This document shows, piece after piece, positions 36,280 to 47,014 of a stretch of DNA of 64,000 nucleotides; position 1 is the first letter of the stretch; each line of letters opens with the position of its first letter. Location: the NCBI GenBank assembly GCA_016647705.1, contig CM028327.1, forward strand, positions 44,022,017 to 44,086,016, read 5' to 3'. The position numbers and the translations under genes were made by a program. The stretch is from Eucommia ulmoides (lineage: Eukaryota > Streptophyta > Magnoliopsida > Garryales > Eucommiaceae). The notes beneath the pieces were generated by a model. That model made no database searches and was not told where the DNA came from. It was given only the letters and a program-made list of their open reading frames with translations.

Positions 36280-38603
36280 TATTTTTTATATTTTAAAAAA
36301 GTTCGGGCCGGCCGGCCATACACAAAAATGATCAAGCCCTAGCTCGGCCCTAAAAATGAAGGGGCCTTAGTCTTTAGGCCCTAGTCCGGTCTATGGGCTC
36401 AAACACCAAGCCCAAGCCTTAAAAAATAGAGCCGGGCTGGGTGGGCCGATCGGGCCCATGACCATCCCTACTGGGTATGTGCTGGTGTGTGTGTGTATAT
36501 ATGTATGTATATATATAAGGTATGTGTTTTTGTGTTCCATTTGCGATTTCTTCATGCTGCTTTCATACTACAGGTACAGGGTGGAAGGAGGTTGGTTCCT
36601 ACTGCTTTAGGTATCAGCCTAATAAGAGGCTATCAATGTATAGATCCAGATCTCTGTTTGCCTGACATTCGAAGTTTCATTGAGCAACAAATTACATTAG
36701 TTGCAAAAGGGCAAGCAGATCATTGTCTTGTCGTGCAGCATGTTCTTGAGCAATTTAAGCAGAAGTTCAGTTACTTTGTTAAGCAGGTATATATACATAT
36801 ATCTATATCTATCTATCTATATATATATTATCAAGCTTTTCTCTTGAATCTAGTTCTAGTGTTAAACCCGTGCGATGCATGGAATTTTCTGATATTTAAC
36901 CTGAATAATTATCTATGCTCTCTACATTAAACTAAACATATTTAATTGATTGTTTAGTTAAAAAATTTAGCAAAATGATAAAATTTTATCTTCTAAAATC
37001 CGTACTTTTTTTTAAAAAATTATTTGACTTTAATTATGATATCAATACAAATTCAACATATAGTTGATATCAACTATATGAATCCAACATCCACTCGAAC
37101 TTACCAAATGACAAAAAAAGAAAAAAAAGGGAAAAAGAAAAAAATCGCATGACTAAAAATAGAAAAAAACATGGATAAAAAATTACAAATGGATAATACG
37201 ATAAATTTTCCTATAAAAAATGCAAAATTCTTTTTCTTTCCCTATTGAAATCTTGCCCTTTTCTGGGTGCAGATTGATAATATGGATGCATTGTTTGAAG
37301 CCCAGTTTTCTCCGCTTTCGGATTCTGGGCGTGTGCTTAGCAAATGCGGTAAATGCCTGCGCTATATGAAGTACATCTCCGCCCAGCCTTCACGGTTATA
37401 TTGTGGTACATGCGAGGAAGTATACTATGTTCCTCAAAAAGGCAGCGTCAAGGTAAATTTAAAAATCATCATTTTTAGGTGCTAAGGTACTGTATGATGA
37501 CATTTTTTTTGAAGTATTTTTTCTGGTTAATAAATAAAAAAAATGTAAAAATAAAAGTGGAGTTTGTTTTGCTCTTTAAAATTTGAAAATAAGGAAAATA
37601 AAAGGTATTTTTTTGGTGGTGGGGGCGGGTGGTGGGTGAAATAGTCATTTTTCTTATTGTTTTTTTCCCTCAAGAAACTTGGAACAAAAACAAAAATATG
37701 AGAATAAAAAAACCCATAATTTTATCATGTTTCCAAAATTTTATTCTAAAAATCTTGGAACACAACAAAAACATATTTTTTTGGTGTTTTTTATGTAAAA
37801 AATTACACGACTTTATTTCCAATTCCAATTCCAATTCCAATTCCGAACTTTGAATTTCATGCCACCAAACGTTACCTAAATCCTTTTTTCACCCTAGTTC
37901 CCTGAAATTCATATATATGTGTGTGTTTATGTATATATGTATTGATGCGGTTATTTAATTCTTTATGCAGCTATACAAGGAACTAACTTGCCCTCTAGAC
38001 AATTTCGAGCTGCTGATATTTTCCCTGCCTGGTCCGGAAGGCAAAACTTTCCCATTTTGCCCGTACTGCTACAACAGCCCACCGTTCGAAGGTATAGATA
38101 CCCTATACGGTGCCGCTAAATCGGGTCCCACTTCTAAACTAGGTAAAGGAGCCGGTATGCCCTGTTTCCTCTGTCCACACCCCACTTGTCCTCATTCTGT
38201 CGTCGCCCAAGGCGTGTGCGCCTGTCCAGAATGTTCCGGAACACTAGTCCTCGATCCCGTCAGCGCCCCCAACTGGCGGTTATATTGCAACATGTGTAAC
38301 TGTCTCGTGTTTCTTCCTCGTGGGGCACACAGGATATCGACCACGAAAGAGAAGTGTCTTGAGTGCGATTCGACAATTATTGAAGTGGATTTCAACAAGA
38401 AAACGAGCCCCTTGGAGGGCGGAGCAACTTTGCACGTTGGGTGTGTTCTTTGTGACGAGTTGTTGCATTCGCTAGTGGAGATGAAGCACGGGAGGTCGTT
38501 TTCCCGGCGAATGGGCGGCAGGGGGAGGAGGGGAAGGGGCAGAGGAAGGGGACGTGGTGGTCGGAAAGTGGAAGATCCAAAAATGAGTTTTCGGGATTTT
38601 TGA
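12315..38603 (+). CDS. TOP3B: DNA topoisomerase 3-beta, complete, 15 coding exons
   Basis: This is a type IA topoisomerase, which cuts and passes single strands; animal TOP3B also acts on RNA. Coding exons are 12315-12335, 12502-12558, 12929-13032, 16864-16957, 29029-29128, 29614-29854, 30934-31096, 31381-31500, 32874-32953, 33427-33705, 34321-34489, 35211-35339, 36574-36786, 37273-37452 and 37971-38603. All phases agree, giving 860 aa, close to the family's usual length. The Toprim domain has VAEKPSIA near the start and DCDREGEN with D114/D116. The catalytic tyrosine is Y328 in SYPRTES. Other family motifs are [23 protein letters not shown] and [17 protein letters not shown]. Cysteine-pair zinc motifs fill residues 610-820, and the tail [17 protein letters not shown] resembles an RGG box. 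Motifs such as GFCVQRY and the RGG tail match beta rather than alpha. The gene is stretched by transposons in introns 3, 4, 11 and 12. Confidence 0.95.
13700..15200 (+). mobile_element. Decayed LINE reverse transcriptase in TOP3B intron 3
   Basis: Scattered frames give the C-terminal half of a plant LINE reverse transcriptase in the right order. Near 13797 is [21 protein letters not shown]. Near 14290 is ...AKTVRGATC-like sequence. A stretch around 14440 resembles the catalytic FADD region. Around 14640-14700 is the FKYLGS-like stretch followed by [14 protein letters not shown]. Near 15010-15170 are HRSPKDAPV and [16 protein letters not shown]. Many stops and frame changes are present, and no intact ORF remains. 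It has the same orientation as TOP3B. Ends and target duplication were not found, so the limits are approximate. Confidence 0.75.
15363..16044 (+). mobile_element. TRIM chain with three LTR units, family 1, in TOP3B intron 3
   Basis: Three LTR-like units lie in a row: about 15363-15477, 15636-15750 (115 bp) and 15929-16044. The unit begins TGTTGAATCCCATATCAC and ends GGATTTCTACA. The second is followed by gggtatcagagcc, which fits a tRNA-Met primer-binding site. The second and third are preceded by purine runs (tagggggc, tgagggggc) that fit a polypurine tract. Interiors carry the gatatccg...gcagtggttt block. This is the shape of a non-autonomous TRIM joined tandemly by shared LTRs. It has no coding capacity. 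Fossil, with the later two LTRs close to each other. Confidence 0.78.
16045..16863. other. Remainder of TOP3B intron 3
   Basis: A (GTT)n microsatellite at about 16045-16063 is followed by unremarkable intron sequence up to the acceptor before exon 4. Nothing else is recognised. Confidence 0.5.
17396..17567 (+). repeat. 5' LTR of the copia element
   Basis: Runs from TGTTGGAATATTC to GCATTTCA and is followed after three bases by TGGTATCAGAGC, complementary to the initiator tRNA-Met 3' end. Confidence 0.92.
22504..22684 (+). repeat. 3' LTR of the copia element
   Basis: Near-identical to the 5' LTR and slightly longer, mainly from an extended T run. It is preceded directly by the purine-rich gcttgagggggag. 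Confidence 0.92.
22685..23079. other. TOP3B intron 4 between the copia element and the MULE
   Basis: A CT-rich segment of about 395 bp with a (CA)n microsatellite near 22965-22990. It may be original intron sequence. No gene is seen. Confidence 0.5.
23090..23349. repeat. Left TIR of the MULE
   Basis: Inverted copy of 27851-28094 with small indels. It contains ccgtttatgcgatcaacatt and the terminal palindrome around cggagatcaaatctccg. Confidence 0.88.
23350..24380. other. AT-rich interior of the MULE, no gene seen
   Basis: Low-complexity A/T-rich sequence between the left TIR and the second ORF, with no recognisable coding sequence. Confidence 0.5.
24440..25108 (-). CDS. Unrecognised second gene inside the MULE
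   Basis: An ATG at 25108 opens 54 codons ([17 protein letters not shown]..., rich in Ser, Lys and Glu). A TAG at 24944-24946 follows. The same frame then continues open to 24623 with a well-formed globular-looking sequence ([44 protein letters not shown]). Beyond it another frame gives a heptad-like, coiled-coil-prone stretch ([20 protein letters not shown]). A TATA box lies 77-88 bp upstream. I do not recognise the family. It could be a MULE accessory gene or a captured host gene; the internal stop means either decay or an unseen intron. It is on the same strand as the mudrA remnant, unlike the convergent mudrB of maize MuDR. Confidence 0.45.
25185..25195 (-). promoter_or_regulatory. TATA box of the second MULE gene
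   Basis: On the minus strand this reads cctatatatac, about 80 bp before the ATG at 25108. A CT/CA-rich leader lies between, a typical plant promoter layout. Confidence 0.5.
25250..26497 (-). pseudogene. mudrA-like transposase remnant, N-terminal part
   Basis: From an ATG at 26497 the minus strand gives a MULE N-terminal region ([20 protein letters not shown], then [15 protein letters not shown] and [16 protein letters not shown]). It has an in-frame stop early in the sequence (after FYLY). A second block at 25951-25475 is acidic ([20 protein letters not shown]) and then gives the plant-MuDR-type DNA-binding region ([20 protein letters not shown]). This continues in a third piece with [18 protein letters not shown] and YNGQHTC. 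The DDE catalytic domain that should follow is absent and is replaced by unrelated sequence leading into the second gene. It is therefore a deletion relic, unable to make full transposase. Confidence 0.7.
27851..28094. repeat. Right TIR of the MULE
   Basis: Inverted copy of the left TIR. It adjoins the leader of the mudrA-like gene, so it probably supplied its promoter. Confidence 0.88.
28246..28872. mobile_element. MITE with a GC-rich core in TOP3B intron 4
   Basis: The left end is ggcgtttggtaatcg and the right end, inverted, is ggccccgtttggtaaccc. The subterminal parts are rich in gggatgggatgg and its inverted form. The centre (28443-28660) is a strongly GC-rich patch of ccggcg/gccggc repeats unlike the rest of the intron. 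No transposase is present. No clear target duplication was found; the ends resemble common hAT- or Harbinger-like MITEs. Confidence 0.6.
34539..34963 (+). mobile_element. TRIM, family 1, with perfect target duplication, TOP3B intron 11
   Basis: The LTRs are 34544-34655 and about 34845-34958. The 5' LTR is followed directly by TGGTATCAGAGCC, a match to the tRNA-Met primer-binding site. Flanking ATATT occurs at 34539-34543 and again at 34959-34963, a perfect 5-bp duplication as made by LTR-element integrases. The interior of about 190 bp has no coding capacity and carries the gatatc...aatggtttgtcaaa block shared by the family. It shows that the family 1 repeats are true short LTR elements. It looks structurally whole; the LTRs are noticeably diverged, so it is not young. 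Confidence 0.85.
35729..35897. mobile_element. Short MITE with CCAGTGGCGGA ends, TOP3B intron 12
   Basis: Terminal inverted repeats flank about 140 bp of AT-rich DNA: left CCAGTGGCGGAGCC, right inverted CCAGCGGCGGATCT. The ends match a widespread plant hAT-like MITE pattern. Another MITE has inserted at its right edge. Confidence 0.7.
35894..36478. mobile_element. hAT-type MITE with perfect 8-bp target duplication, TOP3B intron 12
   Basis: The element spans 35902-36470 and begins TAGGGATGGTCATGGGCC. Its inverted right end is TAGGGATGGTCATGGGCCCG. CTGGGTAT flanks both sides (35894-35901 and 36471-36478), an exact 8-bp duplication, the hAT signature. Subterminal parts are rich in gcccggcc-type repeats. 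The centre holds a long (AT)n microsatellite at about 36208-36271. No transposase is present. Confidence 0.9.
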
Positions 38604-40700
38604 AATGTATGTTTTTATTTTATTTTAGAGAATTTTATTTATATAATTCTCAAAAGATCTACAACTCATAAAATGAATTTTTCACGCGGATCAATAAATT
38701 TTTTGGTTTTTACAAAATAGTCCATAACATTTGCCCTCCAAATGATATTGTATTTATAAAACTATGTCATCTGAACTGTGTAACTGTTTCTTTTATGGGA
38801 AGTACATAGTTCTCAAATATATCTCCACCGTTTGAAAAAATGCGTTGCTATGAACCAAATCCCTGTTCAAAAAATAAAAATATATGCATTAAATTAATGT
38901 AGAAAAAATCATCTTTCTAATGATATAATTTGTGATTTTTTTGAAAAATAATGTGAATTTGTGAATGTTCATATGACCATTCAACCTGAATAATTTATCT
39001 AGTGCAAAACATTCACAAAAATAAATCTAATAAAACAACATTCACCAATCGTAAAATTAACATTCATAAAAAAACATCATCAAGAAATAAACGTTCAAAT
39101 CTGGGTATTTTATGTGATTATTCAACATGAATATTCACCTAGATCTATTTCAGTGCAAAACATTTACAAAAAATAATTGAAAAACATTGACAAAGAACAA
39201 AATAAAATATTCACAAAAAATAAATTGAAAAATTGACAAAGAACATAATGCGTTGGTTTAGAGAGAGGGAGAGAGAGAAATCTGAATGTTCACCTATCTG
39301 TTTGAATGTTCATCCTTTTGCCTTGACCTTTGTGGCTCTCATACATCCATATCTGGCAGTGGAAGAGAACAGAATAGAAAGGGACGTCGTCGCCATCAAA
39401 CATTCACAAACCTAGATGCCTGTAACAGTGTCGGAGAGGATGAAATTAATCAGCATGGGAACGAAGTTCATCGTCGACGGGAGCACAGGGACGATGGCGG
39501 CGGTTCGGTATAGAGAGAGAGAGAGAGAAAATGGGTTGTCGACATTTGCTCACTAAAATGAGGGATTATTGTTTCTATTTACCCTTATATATAAAAGGTA
39601 AATATATCCATTCATGTTCATGAAATGATTGAAAAATAATTATTTTTTGTTAGAAAATTAAATAATAATCTCATTTCTATAATAATTTGTTGACGACAAA
39701 GAATGAAAATCCTTTTATTAAACCTTGGACAATGTGTTTTTTTTCCTTACTTTAAGGTACTTATTTATTTTTAAGGCAAAAATGTACTTAATAACTTTTG
39801 CAAGTCAAAAAAATATTTTTGAAAATTGAAAAAATTAAAATATGATTTTAATTATTTTTTTTGAGAAATATTTTTTTAAAAAATTTTCTACACTATTAAA
39901 TACTTTTTTATTTTTAGCATTTGTTTTCAACTAAAAATATTTTTTTTATTAAATTGATTCGGCCATTTGAAACTCGTAATTGGAAGTTGAAAAGAAAATA
40001 GGGTTCTTTATGCCTAGTATATAATTTTTTTTTTTTTGTTGCCATACGATTCCCATGTACAATAATTTTTTGGCCATACAGTTCACGAATAGTCCACGAA
40101 CCAAATTTTTTAGCCTTTACAGTTCACGTATTATAATAACTTTTCAGAAATCCAAAGTAATTATTAAAAGTTCAAAAGTCATTGTATGATTATATGAAAA
40201 AATCGCAGTAACATTTGACTTCTAAAAATTTATTGTAGTGTGTGAACTGGATGGGTGAAAATTTTAATTTCATGGCTTGTTCACCAAAAATGTTCATCGT
40301 GATTGCATATGTATTTACAATAATTTTCATATAATTCAGTAATTTTGGACTTACGTCTGAATGATTGGACTTCTCTGAATATTCCTCTAACGAGTGGATT
40401 CGAAGAATAGTGGATTCCGAAATTTGGAAAAAAGGGGTTATTGTGCAAATATAAAAAAAGAGGTGAATTTGAAAATATTCAAAATTATGGGGGTTGTTTA
40501 TGATATTATCCTAATGTATGAGGAATAGGGCTAGTTTTGTGCGTGTGGGCATGAGGAAGACACATGGATGAATGATGATCCAAAATTTCTCTCATGAAAA
40601 TCCGCCATAACTGTATGTTACGTTATCTTCATTAGCCAGTCGTTTGGGCTGAAGGCCTGATCTGATTTTGATCGGTTTTTGAGCTAACCAATCGTAGACG
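38604..40700. other. Intergenic DNA between TOP3B and the S1-domain gene
   Basis: AT-rich, with a diverged direct repeat of about 60-70 bp (about 38969-39025 and 39110-39180, sharing ttcaac.tgaat and gtgcaaaacatt.acaaaaa). A short patch at 39240-39520 has purine repeats. No gene is recognised. The presumed promoter of the S1-domain gene lies at the right end. Confidence 0.5.
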
Positions 40701-43294
40701 ATGCACTTTCTTACTGCTTCACTGGGCTCTGCTTCTGGCCTAGCCTTTATGTCGCACCATTTCACCGGCGATATCGCCGCTCCGTCACCTTATTCGTCTC
40801 CGGTATCGGTTCCCGCGATTCCGCCTCTAAACTTCCCTAATTTATGCCGGAGTTGTTCAATTAAAAAGTCGCCGGTGTATGTCCCGAAAGTGTCTAGAAC
40901 AGAAGGCATAAACGGGGTTACCACTGCCGGAGCTGACGAAGAATCTACAGAGGACATTCGACTTTCTCGGGTGAGTTCGCCCTTTTCTTCTGATGGAGTT
41001 TAATGTTGTATACTTCTGTTGATTAATCTGGATTGCACTTCAGCTGACCTAGTTTGTAATTTTTTTAGTTTGATTGCTTTACTGGTCCCATAATCGAAGG
41101 GTTTGATCATTGCGTAGGACATGGAGAAGGGTTTTTCAACTCAAAGAAATGGTTGAAATACATGAAATGTTGATCCATTTATAGCACATTTGTGGACATT
41201 TATGCATGATTTTAATTTGTTTTTGGATAATCATGTCAGTGACCGTGTAGAATTTGGCTCTCTTCAACATGATAGTACTTAATGGAGCTCAGTTTAGTAC
41301 TGAGATTTCTGAAACTGTATAATGTTATTCATTTTAAGAGGCAAATGACGTTTTAATTGCTTGGACGCCAATTGCAAGAGTCTTAGATTTTACCCAAAAT
41401 TTGTTAAGTAAGATCAAGAAACCTGTGCAAGTTGCAACGTGATGCTAATGTAATGTCATACTCAAATTAGTCGGCCAAGGTATATGTGTTTAACACGCTA
41501 TGACACACCGGAATACGCATCCGACATGCCTAAATTCGTGTTTGATATTTTGTAATATAATTTATTGTTTGGAACTTTGGAAACTTTACTCGAGGACATG
41601 TATCCATCTACCAATCTCCCTTCCCTCAATTTTTTTTTTTTCCAATTAATTGTCCTTAATGGTGCTACTATACTGAATCAAGTGATCACTGAACGGGGGG
41701 AATATAACTTTTTCTTTTCTTTATGTTTATTTATGATGTATTAATGACATTTTAAGTTTTTGTCTTCAGTAATTTGAAGTTTAGATTCTATTTTCTATCG
41801 CTCTTGTTCAGTTTTTGTCTTGAGCAATTTGAAGTTTAGATTCTATTTTTATTACTCTAATTCAGTTGTTTGAAGTGTATGACACCCCCCAACGCACTTC
41901 TTACTAAGAAATTGTTGTGTCCTATATTTTTAGAATTTAATGTGTCGCCATGCTGTGTCCCGCTGTTACCGCTTCCCGTATCCGTGTTTGTGCATCTTAG
42001 TTTACTTGGGACTTATTGTGATAATATTATATAATAAATAGTGTAAATTTCGGTTGGTGCCAGGACTTTGACATTGGAAGGATAAAAGTTTGGTGATTGT
42101 TCTTCTATCATATTTATGTGGTTGAGACTTGGGATGTGCATGCTGATTTTCCCTTTTTTTCTTTTGTGAAAATTGGAGCGTGTGACTGTGTGATTGTTGA
42201 ATTTTTTTATTAAATGTCAACTGATCTTGGATCATCGGTATATCCAAAATCGGGGAGAAGGGGGGAGGGGATTTACGCCTTCCTTGTCGCTTGTGCAATT
42301 TTCATAAGAAAAAGCTGGGTAGTTAACTCATAAAATGCATAAAATTATTAGATGAAAGAAGAAAAAGATGGACAGTTAACTCATAAAATGCATAAAATTG
42401 TTAGATGAAAGAAGAAAAAATGGAAAGTTAGCTCATAAAATGCATATACTTGTTAGTTGAAAGAGTATGTCTTGCGGAATGTGAATGATATTGGATAATG
42501 TTTGCTTCAAGAACTAGAAAAACATGTCTTATTTTTGTCCCCACTAAGTGAGAGTCTGGGAGGGGATAGGACAATATGTCCTGCAACTATCAAGAAAATT
42601 GATCGCAGTGGGGGGTGGGGGGGAATTTTTTTTTAGAGATGTACCATATATTTTCAGCGCCGTTGTCAGGATTTTGCATTGCTTTACAAAATAGAAGAGA
42701 TATGTGAGTGTCTCTGTATTGTTTGTTGCTTGGGTATTTAATATATGATTTATTTTTATTTTTTTATTTTTTTAAGTACTGTTAAAAGGTGGTTTTGTCT
42801 AATATTTTTTTGTTTGCAAAGAAGTAGGTATCTGCTGATTGGAAGGCAGCAAGAGCTTATCAAGAAAAGGGGCTAATCTATGAGGGCATGGTTGGAGGTT
42901 TCAATGCTGGAGGCCTGCTTATTCGATTTTTTTCTCTTGTGGGTTTTCTTCCCTACCCACTATTGAGCCCGTCTCATTCATATGAAGGTACTTAATCTAC
43001 TCCAAAAATCATATTCTTGCTTTTTCGTATTTTGGATTTTTTCCTCTCTATATACCGATGTTACAACGAGAAAAAAAGTAAAAAAGCAAGCAAGATAGGG
43101 GTCAAGTAAATAAAAGACAAAAATTCGATAATGGTAGTTTGTCACAATCTCTTTTCTCTTTCTGTTAATATTTGTAGCACATTGTAATTTAAGTTTGAAT
43201 ATAATTGTAGTTGCTAAAGACTTAAGGCACACCAAGGTGCCAAGGACTCCTTGGAGCCTAGGTGCAAAGTGAGACAAATCTGACTGAAGTTGAA

Positions 43295-43328
<34 letters not shown>

Positions 43329-46136
43329 TGTATGTATGTATGTATGAGAAAGACATGCATAGAGTACTATAACACATTGTTGTAAAGAGCCATATGAGTA
43401 TACATGTTTGGCGAACCATATAAAAAGGGATGTTGATGTATCATCTCATTGTGGGAGAAATAATGGCGGTGGAAGAATGTTTCCCAGGGATTTTAGATCA
43501 GAATCTCCCTAATGGGTAGCAGCAGCTATTTTTTGAATTATTAAATAGTTAGAACTTAGAAGTAGAGAAAAGAATGAAGTAGAAAAATCATCCGCTCGTG
43601 AATGTAATCCTATAATGAACTAAATGATACAGAGTCTTAATCACATGCTCTCGTTCCAATATAAGCTCTTTCATCCATTGTCATTGTGAGAATCAATCTG
43701 AATACATCTCTTCTAGCCATTGTTAGAATTGTGGTTTTAGAACTTGCATGACATGGCATATAAATTAACATTTGTTGAGGTTTTCACATTGTCAAGCCAT
43801 GATTTACTTGATCAAACTTTATTGTATTTTGCATTTATATCTTTATGATGGTTAAAAAGTACACTTCAGCAGTGAAGTACGCAGAATGTTTTTCGTGATA
43901 GTTTCGGTCTTGTAATTTCTAATCTATTGTCATCTTTCTTTGATGCGTTGTCATGTAGCACGAAACAAGAAGATACAAGAGATCGCAAGAGCTCTATTGG
44001 GTTCTATTATTTCTATTCAGGTATGTCAACACTGACACATTGTTTTCTTTTAACATTGTTTACATTATTTTGCCTATAGGAGCTAAACATAATAATAAAT
44101 TATAGCTAGGTTGTTGTGTTGACTTCCATGAATGTACAAGAAGCCTTCTTGGCATGGTGAATAATTGTAATGTTTGAACACTTCTCTTAGATAATCGAAG
44201 TTGATGAAGAGAACAGGAGATTGATATTCTCTGAGAAGAATGCCTTGTGGTCAAAGTTTTCGCCACAGATTAATGTGGGAGATGTGTTCAAAGGAAGGGT
44301 TCGTTCTGTTGAGGATTATGGTGCCTTTGTTGATATATGTTTCCCAGATGGTAAAGCTTCTAAAATATTGTTGCTACTTTATATACGCACATTATTTTTG
44401 AATATTCAGTAGTTAGTTCAAATATATTAATCATGAAAAGACATTTTGTTGAGAGTTTATTATTCAGTTTCTCAACAAATCAAATTCAATATTTGGAAAT
44501 TTCTCCAGTACTATTCAATGGTAAAAAATGTCTGAAATGTAAATTATGTCCCTATTTATTATATATATCTATATGTGTGGATTTTTCTGAGAATATTAAC
44601 CCTTGTTAGAACTATGTTGCAGGTTGTTATCATCTCACTGGACTTGTACATGTCTCCGAGGTCTCATGGGATTTAATTCAAGATGTGAGAGACATCCTAA
44701 GTGTGGGTGATGAAGTGAGGGTTAAAATTATCAACCTGGATAGGTATTCTACATGCAGCTGCTTTATATACGTTCACTTTCCAATTGGCTTTTCCCTTTC
44801 CATTTTAAGGTCTTTTCCCTGATTAAGCCACGATCTATTTTAAGATTATTTATGATCCCTTTTTCATGATGTCCGCGAAGCAATTTTAATGTTCGGATTA
44901 GCCTGTCTTTCTTGTGTTGATGTTAATATTGATGCTTATGAATATATTTTATGAAGGCATTGATGTATGTCAAATGTAATAAATATATTGGTAAATGTTT
45001 GTTATAGCATGCACACTTGGTTTCTGATCTTAGGCAATGGAGACGATTCGTGCCATTTATTTCGTAACATTAATGGATCCCCTATTGCAGGGAGATGCTA
45101 AGGTTAAAATTATCAATAAGGCAATTGGAAGAAGATCCACTTCTAGAGACTCTGGAAAAAGTAATTCCTCAGGTGTGCATGTTGAACAACACTTTATCAT
45201 TTTTCATATTGCATTTTATGGCTTTTCTTTTTCATTAATTACTGAAAATTCACAGAATGGCTCAGTTGATCTTGATGCTTTGAGCAAAAGCAGTGGTTAT
45301 GATATTGAACCTCTTCCGGGGCTTGAAACAATAATTGATGAGCTACTGCAAGAAGATGGGTATGACCACATAATCTGTCTCATTTTTTTGTTTCTCTTTC
45401 TAGTTTTTAGAAATTTCAAAACAGAATTATATGCTGTTTATGTTTGTGTTCTTCCCGAGATATTTTTAGAAATTCCCTTGGCTTAGATAGACAATTCTGA
45501 TGTTTTTGTGTCAATAGGAAAAATTCTGGTGAATTCTTCCAACCCTTCTGGTTTTCCAACTATGTTTATTTATTTTCGTGTAAAAATAAAAGCAATAAAA
45601 ATAAAAGCAACCAATATACATATGTTTTTAAAATGTTTTTGTCATTATTTGATTCTGTAAAGAACATAATGTTTTTGTCTTTATTTGATTCTATAAAGAA
45701 CATAAATATGTTCTTGGTCTATAACATGGTATATATATTTTACATTTCTGCTCTTCATCAGCATAAGAGATATAAGGATCACTGGGCAAGGATTTGAGAA
45801 ACGGGTAGTTTCACAAGATCTCCAGCTTTGGCTTTCGAATGTAAGTGTTCCTTTTGGTATAATAGCATAAAATACACTACTTTACCCATTAATTTTTGTT
45901 ACATATTGGGAAAATTTTCTTTCTGTTACTGCAGGCACCGGCCGTTGGAGAACAGTTCATTCTTCTTGCTCGAGCTGGAAGACAGGTATTTTAGTTGGCT
46001 TCTCTAAGTTCTCTCTCTCTCTCTCTCTCATGTTGTTTTGGTGGTGATTCAGGTGCAGGAAATACTACTGACGACATCACTTGATCAAGAAGGAATTAAG
46101 AAAGCGCTACAAAGAGTATTGGAACGTGTGCCCTGA
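40701..46136 (+). CDS. SRRP1: Plastid S1-domain RNA-binding protein, SRRP1 type
   Basis: Ten coding exons read through: 40701-40970, 42828-42987, 43959-44020, 44191-44350, 44623-44743, 45091-45172, 45256-45359, 45762-45840, 45935-45985 and 46053-46136. All phases fit and the protein is 390 aa, close to Arabidopsis At3g23700 (SRRP1, chloroplast S1 RNA-binding protein). The N-terminal 60-90 residues are Ser/Ala/Pro-rich, as expected for a plastid transit peptide. A first S1-like segment (GLIYEGMVGGFNAGGLLIRF, then LVGFLPYPLLS) lies near residues 105-140. A second, better-formed S1 domain (GDVFKGRVRSVEDYGAFVDI, then LTGLVHVSEVSWDLIQDV) lies at about 195-275. The C-terminus has EPLPGLETIIDELLQEDG, GQGFEKRVVSQDLQLWLSN and LLTTSLDQEGIKKALQRVLE. 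It is likely to bind plastid RNA and affect splicing or translation, as reported for SRRP1. Exon 6 was placed from the homologous frame. Confidence 0.93.
43130..43275. repeat. Dispersed repeat, copy 1, in intron 2 of the S1 gene
   Basis: About 145 bp from atggtagtttgtcacaatct to cctaggtgcaaagtgaga, highly similar to 61061-61206. It holds the block caaggactccttggagccta. The unit may be a SINE or other small dispersed element, as no inverted ends were seen. Confidence 0.75.
43296..43346. repeat. (CA)n and (TATG)n compound microsatellite
   Basis: An uninterrupted CA run of about 14 units is followed at once by about five TATG units, directly beyond the dispersed repeat. Confidence 0.85.
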
Positions 46137-46882
46137 AGTTGAAATGAGATCATCTTTGATTGTAAAAAAATACCATTATCGAAGTCTTTAGAAGGGACAA
46201 TATATTTTACTTTGTACAGCAAGCATTTCCGCAGGAAATTCACTCTGCTAATACAGTGGCTTGTGTTCCTTCACTTTGTTTTATGAAATTATTCTGTTTT
46301 TGTTTATGTTTTCAAATTTAGCTTTGTAGATTGTTGCATTTTTATTTTATCAAAAATATTTGATCCTATTAATTATCATACTTTGTATGCTTGATGTTTA
46401 CACTCAGATTAAATTTTGCTCCACAACTTCTAATTGAAACACATTGTACCTTCCAAGCTTGTAAATTGTGTTTCAATCTTATAAATTGTGTACAAGGATG
46501 CTCAATTGGCCAATTCCAACCACGTTATTAATGTAAAATAGTTTTTTCTGGTGAGGATTTGGTGCTTTCTGGTGATTCCTTCACATAAACAAAATTTTCT
46601 TTATTCTCATATTTTTATTTCTCCCAACTTTCTAGGAAATAGAAAAGAGTATGGAGAACTTGCGATAAGAGCCTAAAGTTTTTCAGTTAGCTGCTGTCTT
46701 CTTCTGCTGGTGCTTCACTTGCCCTTGTAAGTACATTTATTCATTTCTACTATTTATTGTTATATATGATGTCTAAGTTTGGTGAGACCCAAAAACTCGA
46801 CTGACAATTAAATTTGAAATCGGATTAGATATAAGTTCATGGGATTACGGGAAATTCTCAGGTGCCGCAGAGGATGCTGTCT
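46137..46882. other. 3' flank of the S1-domain gene
   Basis: This presumably includes the 3' UTR and polyadenylation region. A segment around 46540-46590 (ctggtgaggatttggtgctt) recurs in diverged form at 53640-53670, part of the duplication described separately. Confidence 0.5.
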
Positions 46883-47014
46883 TTGATTAGGAATATAAGG
46901 ATTTTGCCGCCTTGGGTTCATGCTTCGATCTCTCATTGTTACAAGGAAGCTAACACAGCTGTTGACTTTTTGGCTGAGCTTGAGAGTGTTGGTGAGAATC
47001 GGAGTTTGGTCTGA
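46883..47014 (+). pseudogene. RNase H-like fragment of non-LTR type
   Basis: One frame gives 43 residues containing WVHASISHCYKEANTAVDFLAELESVG before a stop. The HCYKEANTAVDFLA pattern resembles the C-terminal part of RVT_3-type RNase H domains found at the end of plant non-LTR elements and in related host relics. Upstream and downstream sequence is not recognisable, so only a small remnant survives. Confidence 0.55.

Noticed and set aside
36072-36335. ORFs over the (AT)n tract
   Set aside because: They are alternating Tyr-Ile translations of a microsatellite.
12315-38603. Assignment as topoisomerase 3-alpha
   Set aside because: Exon motifs ([22 protein letters not shown], the cysteine-pair layout and the RGG-like tail) match TOP3B; alpha-type GRF zinc fingers are absent.
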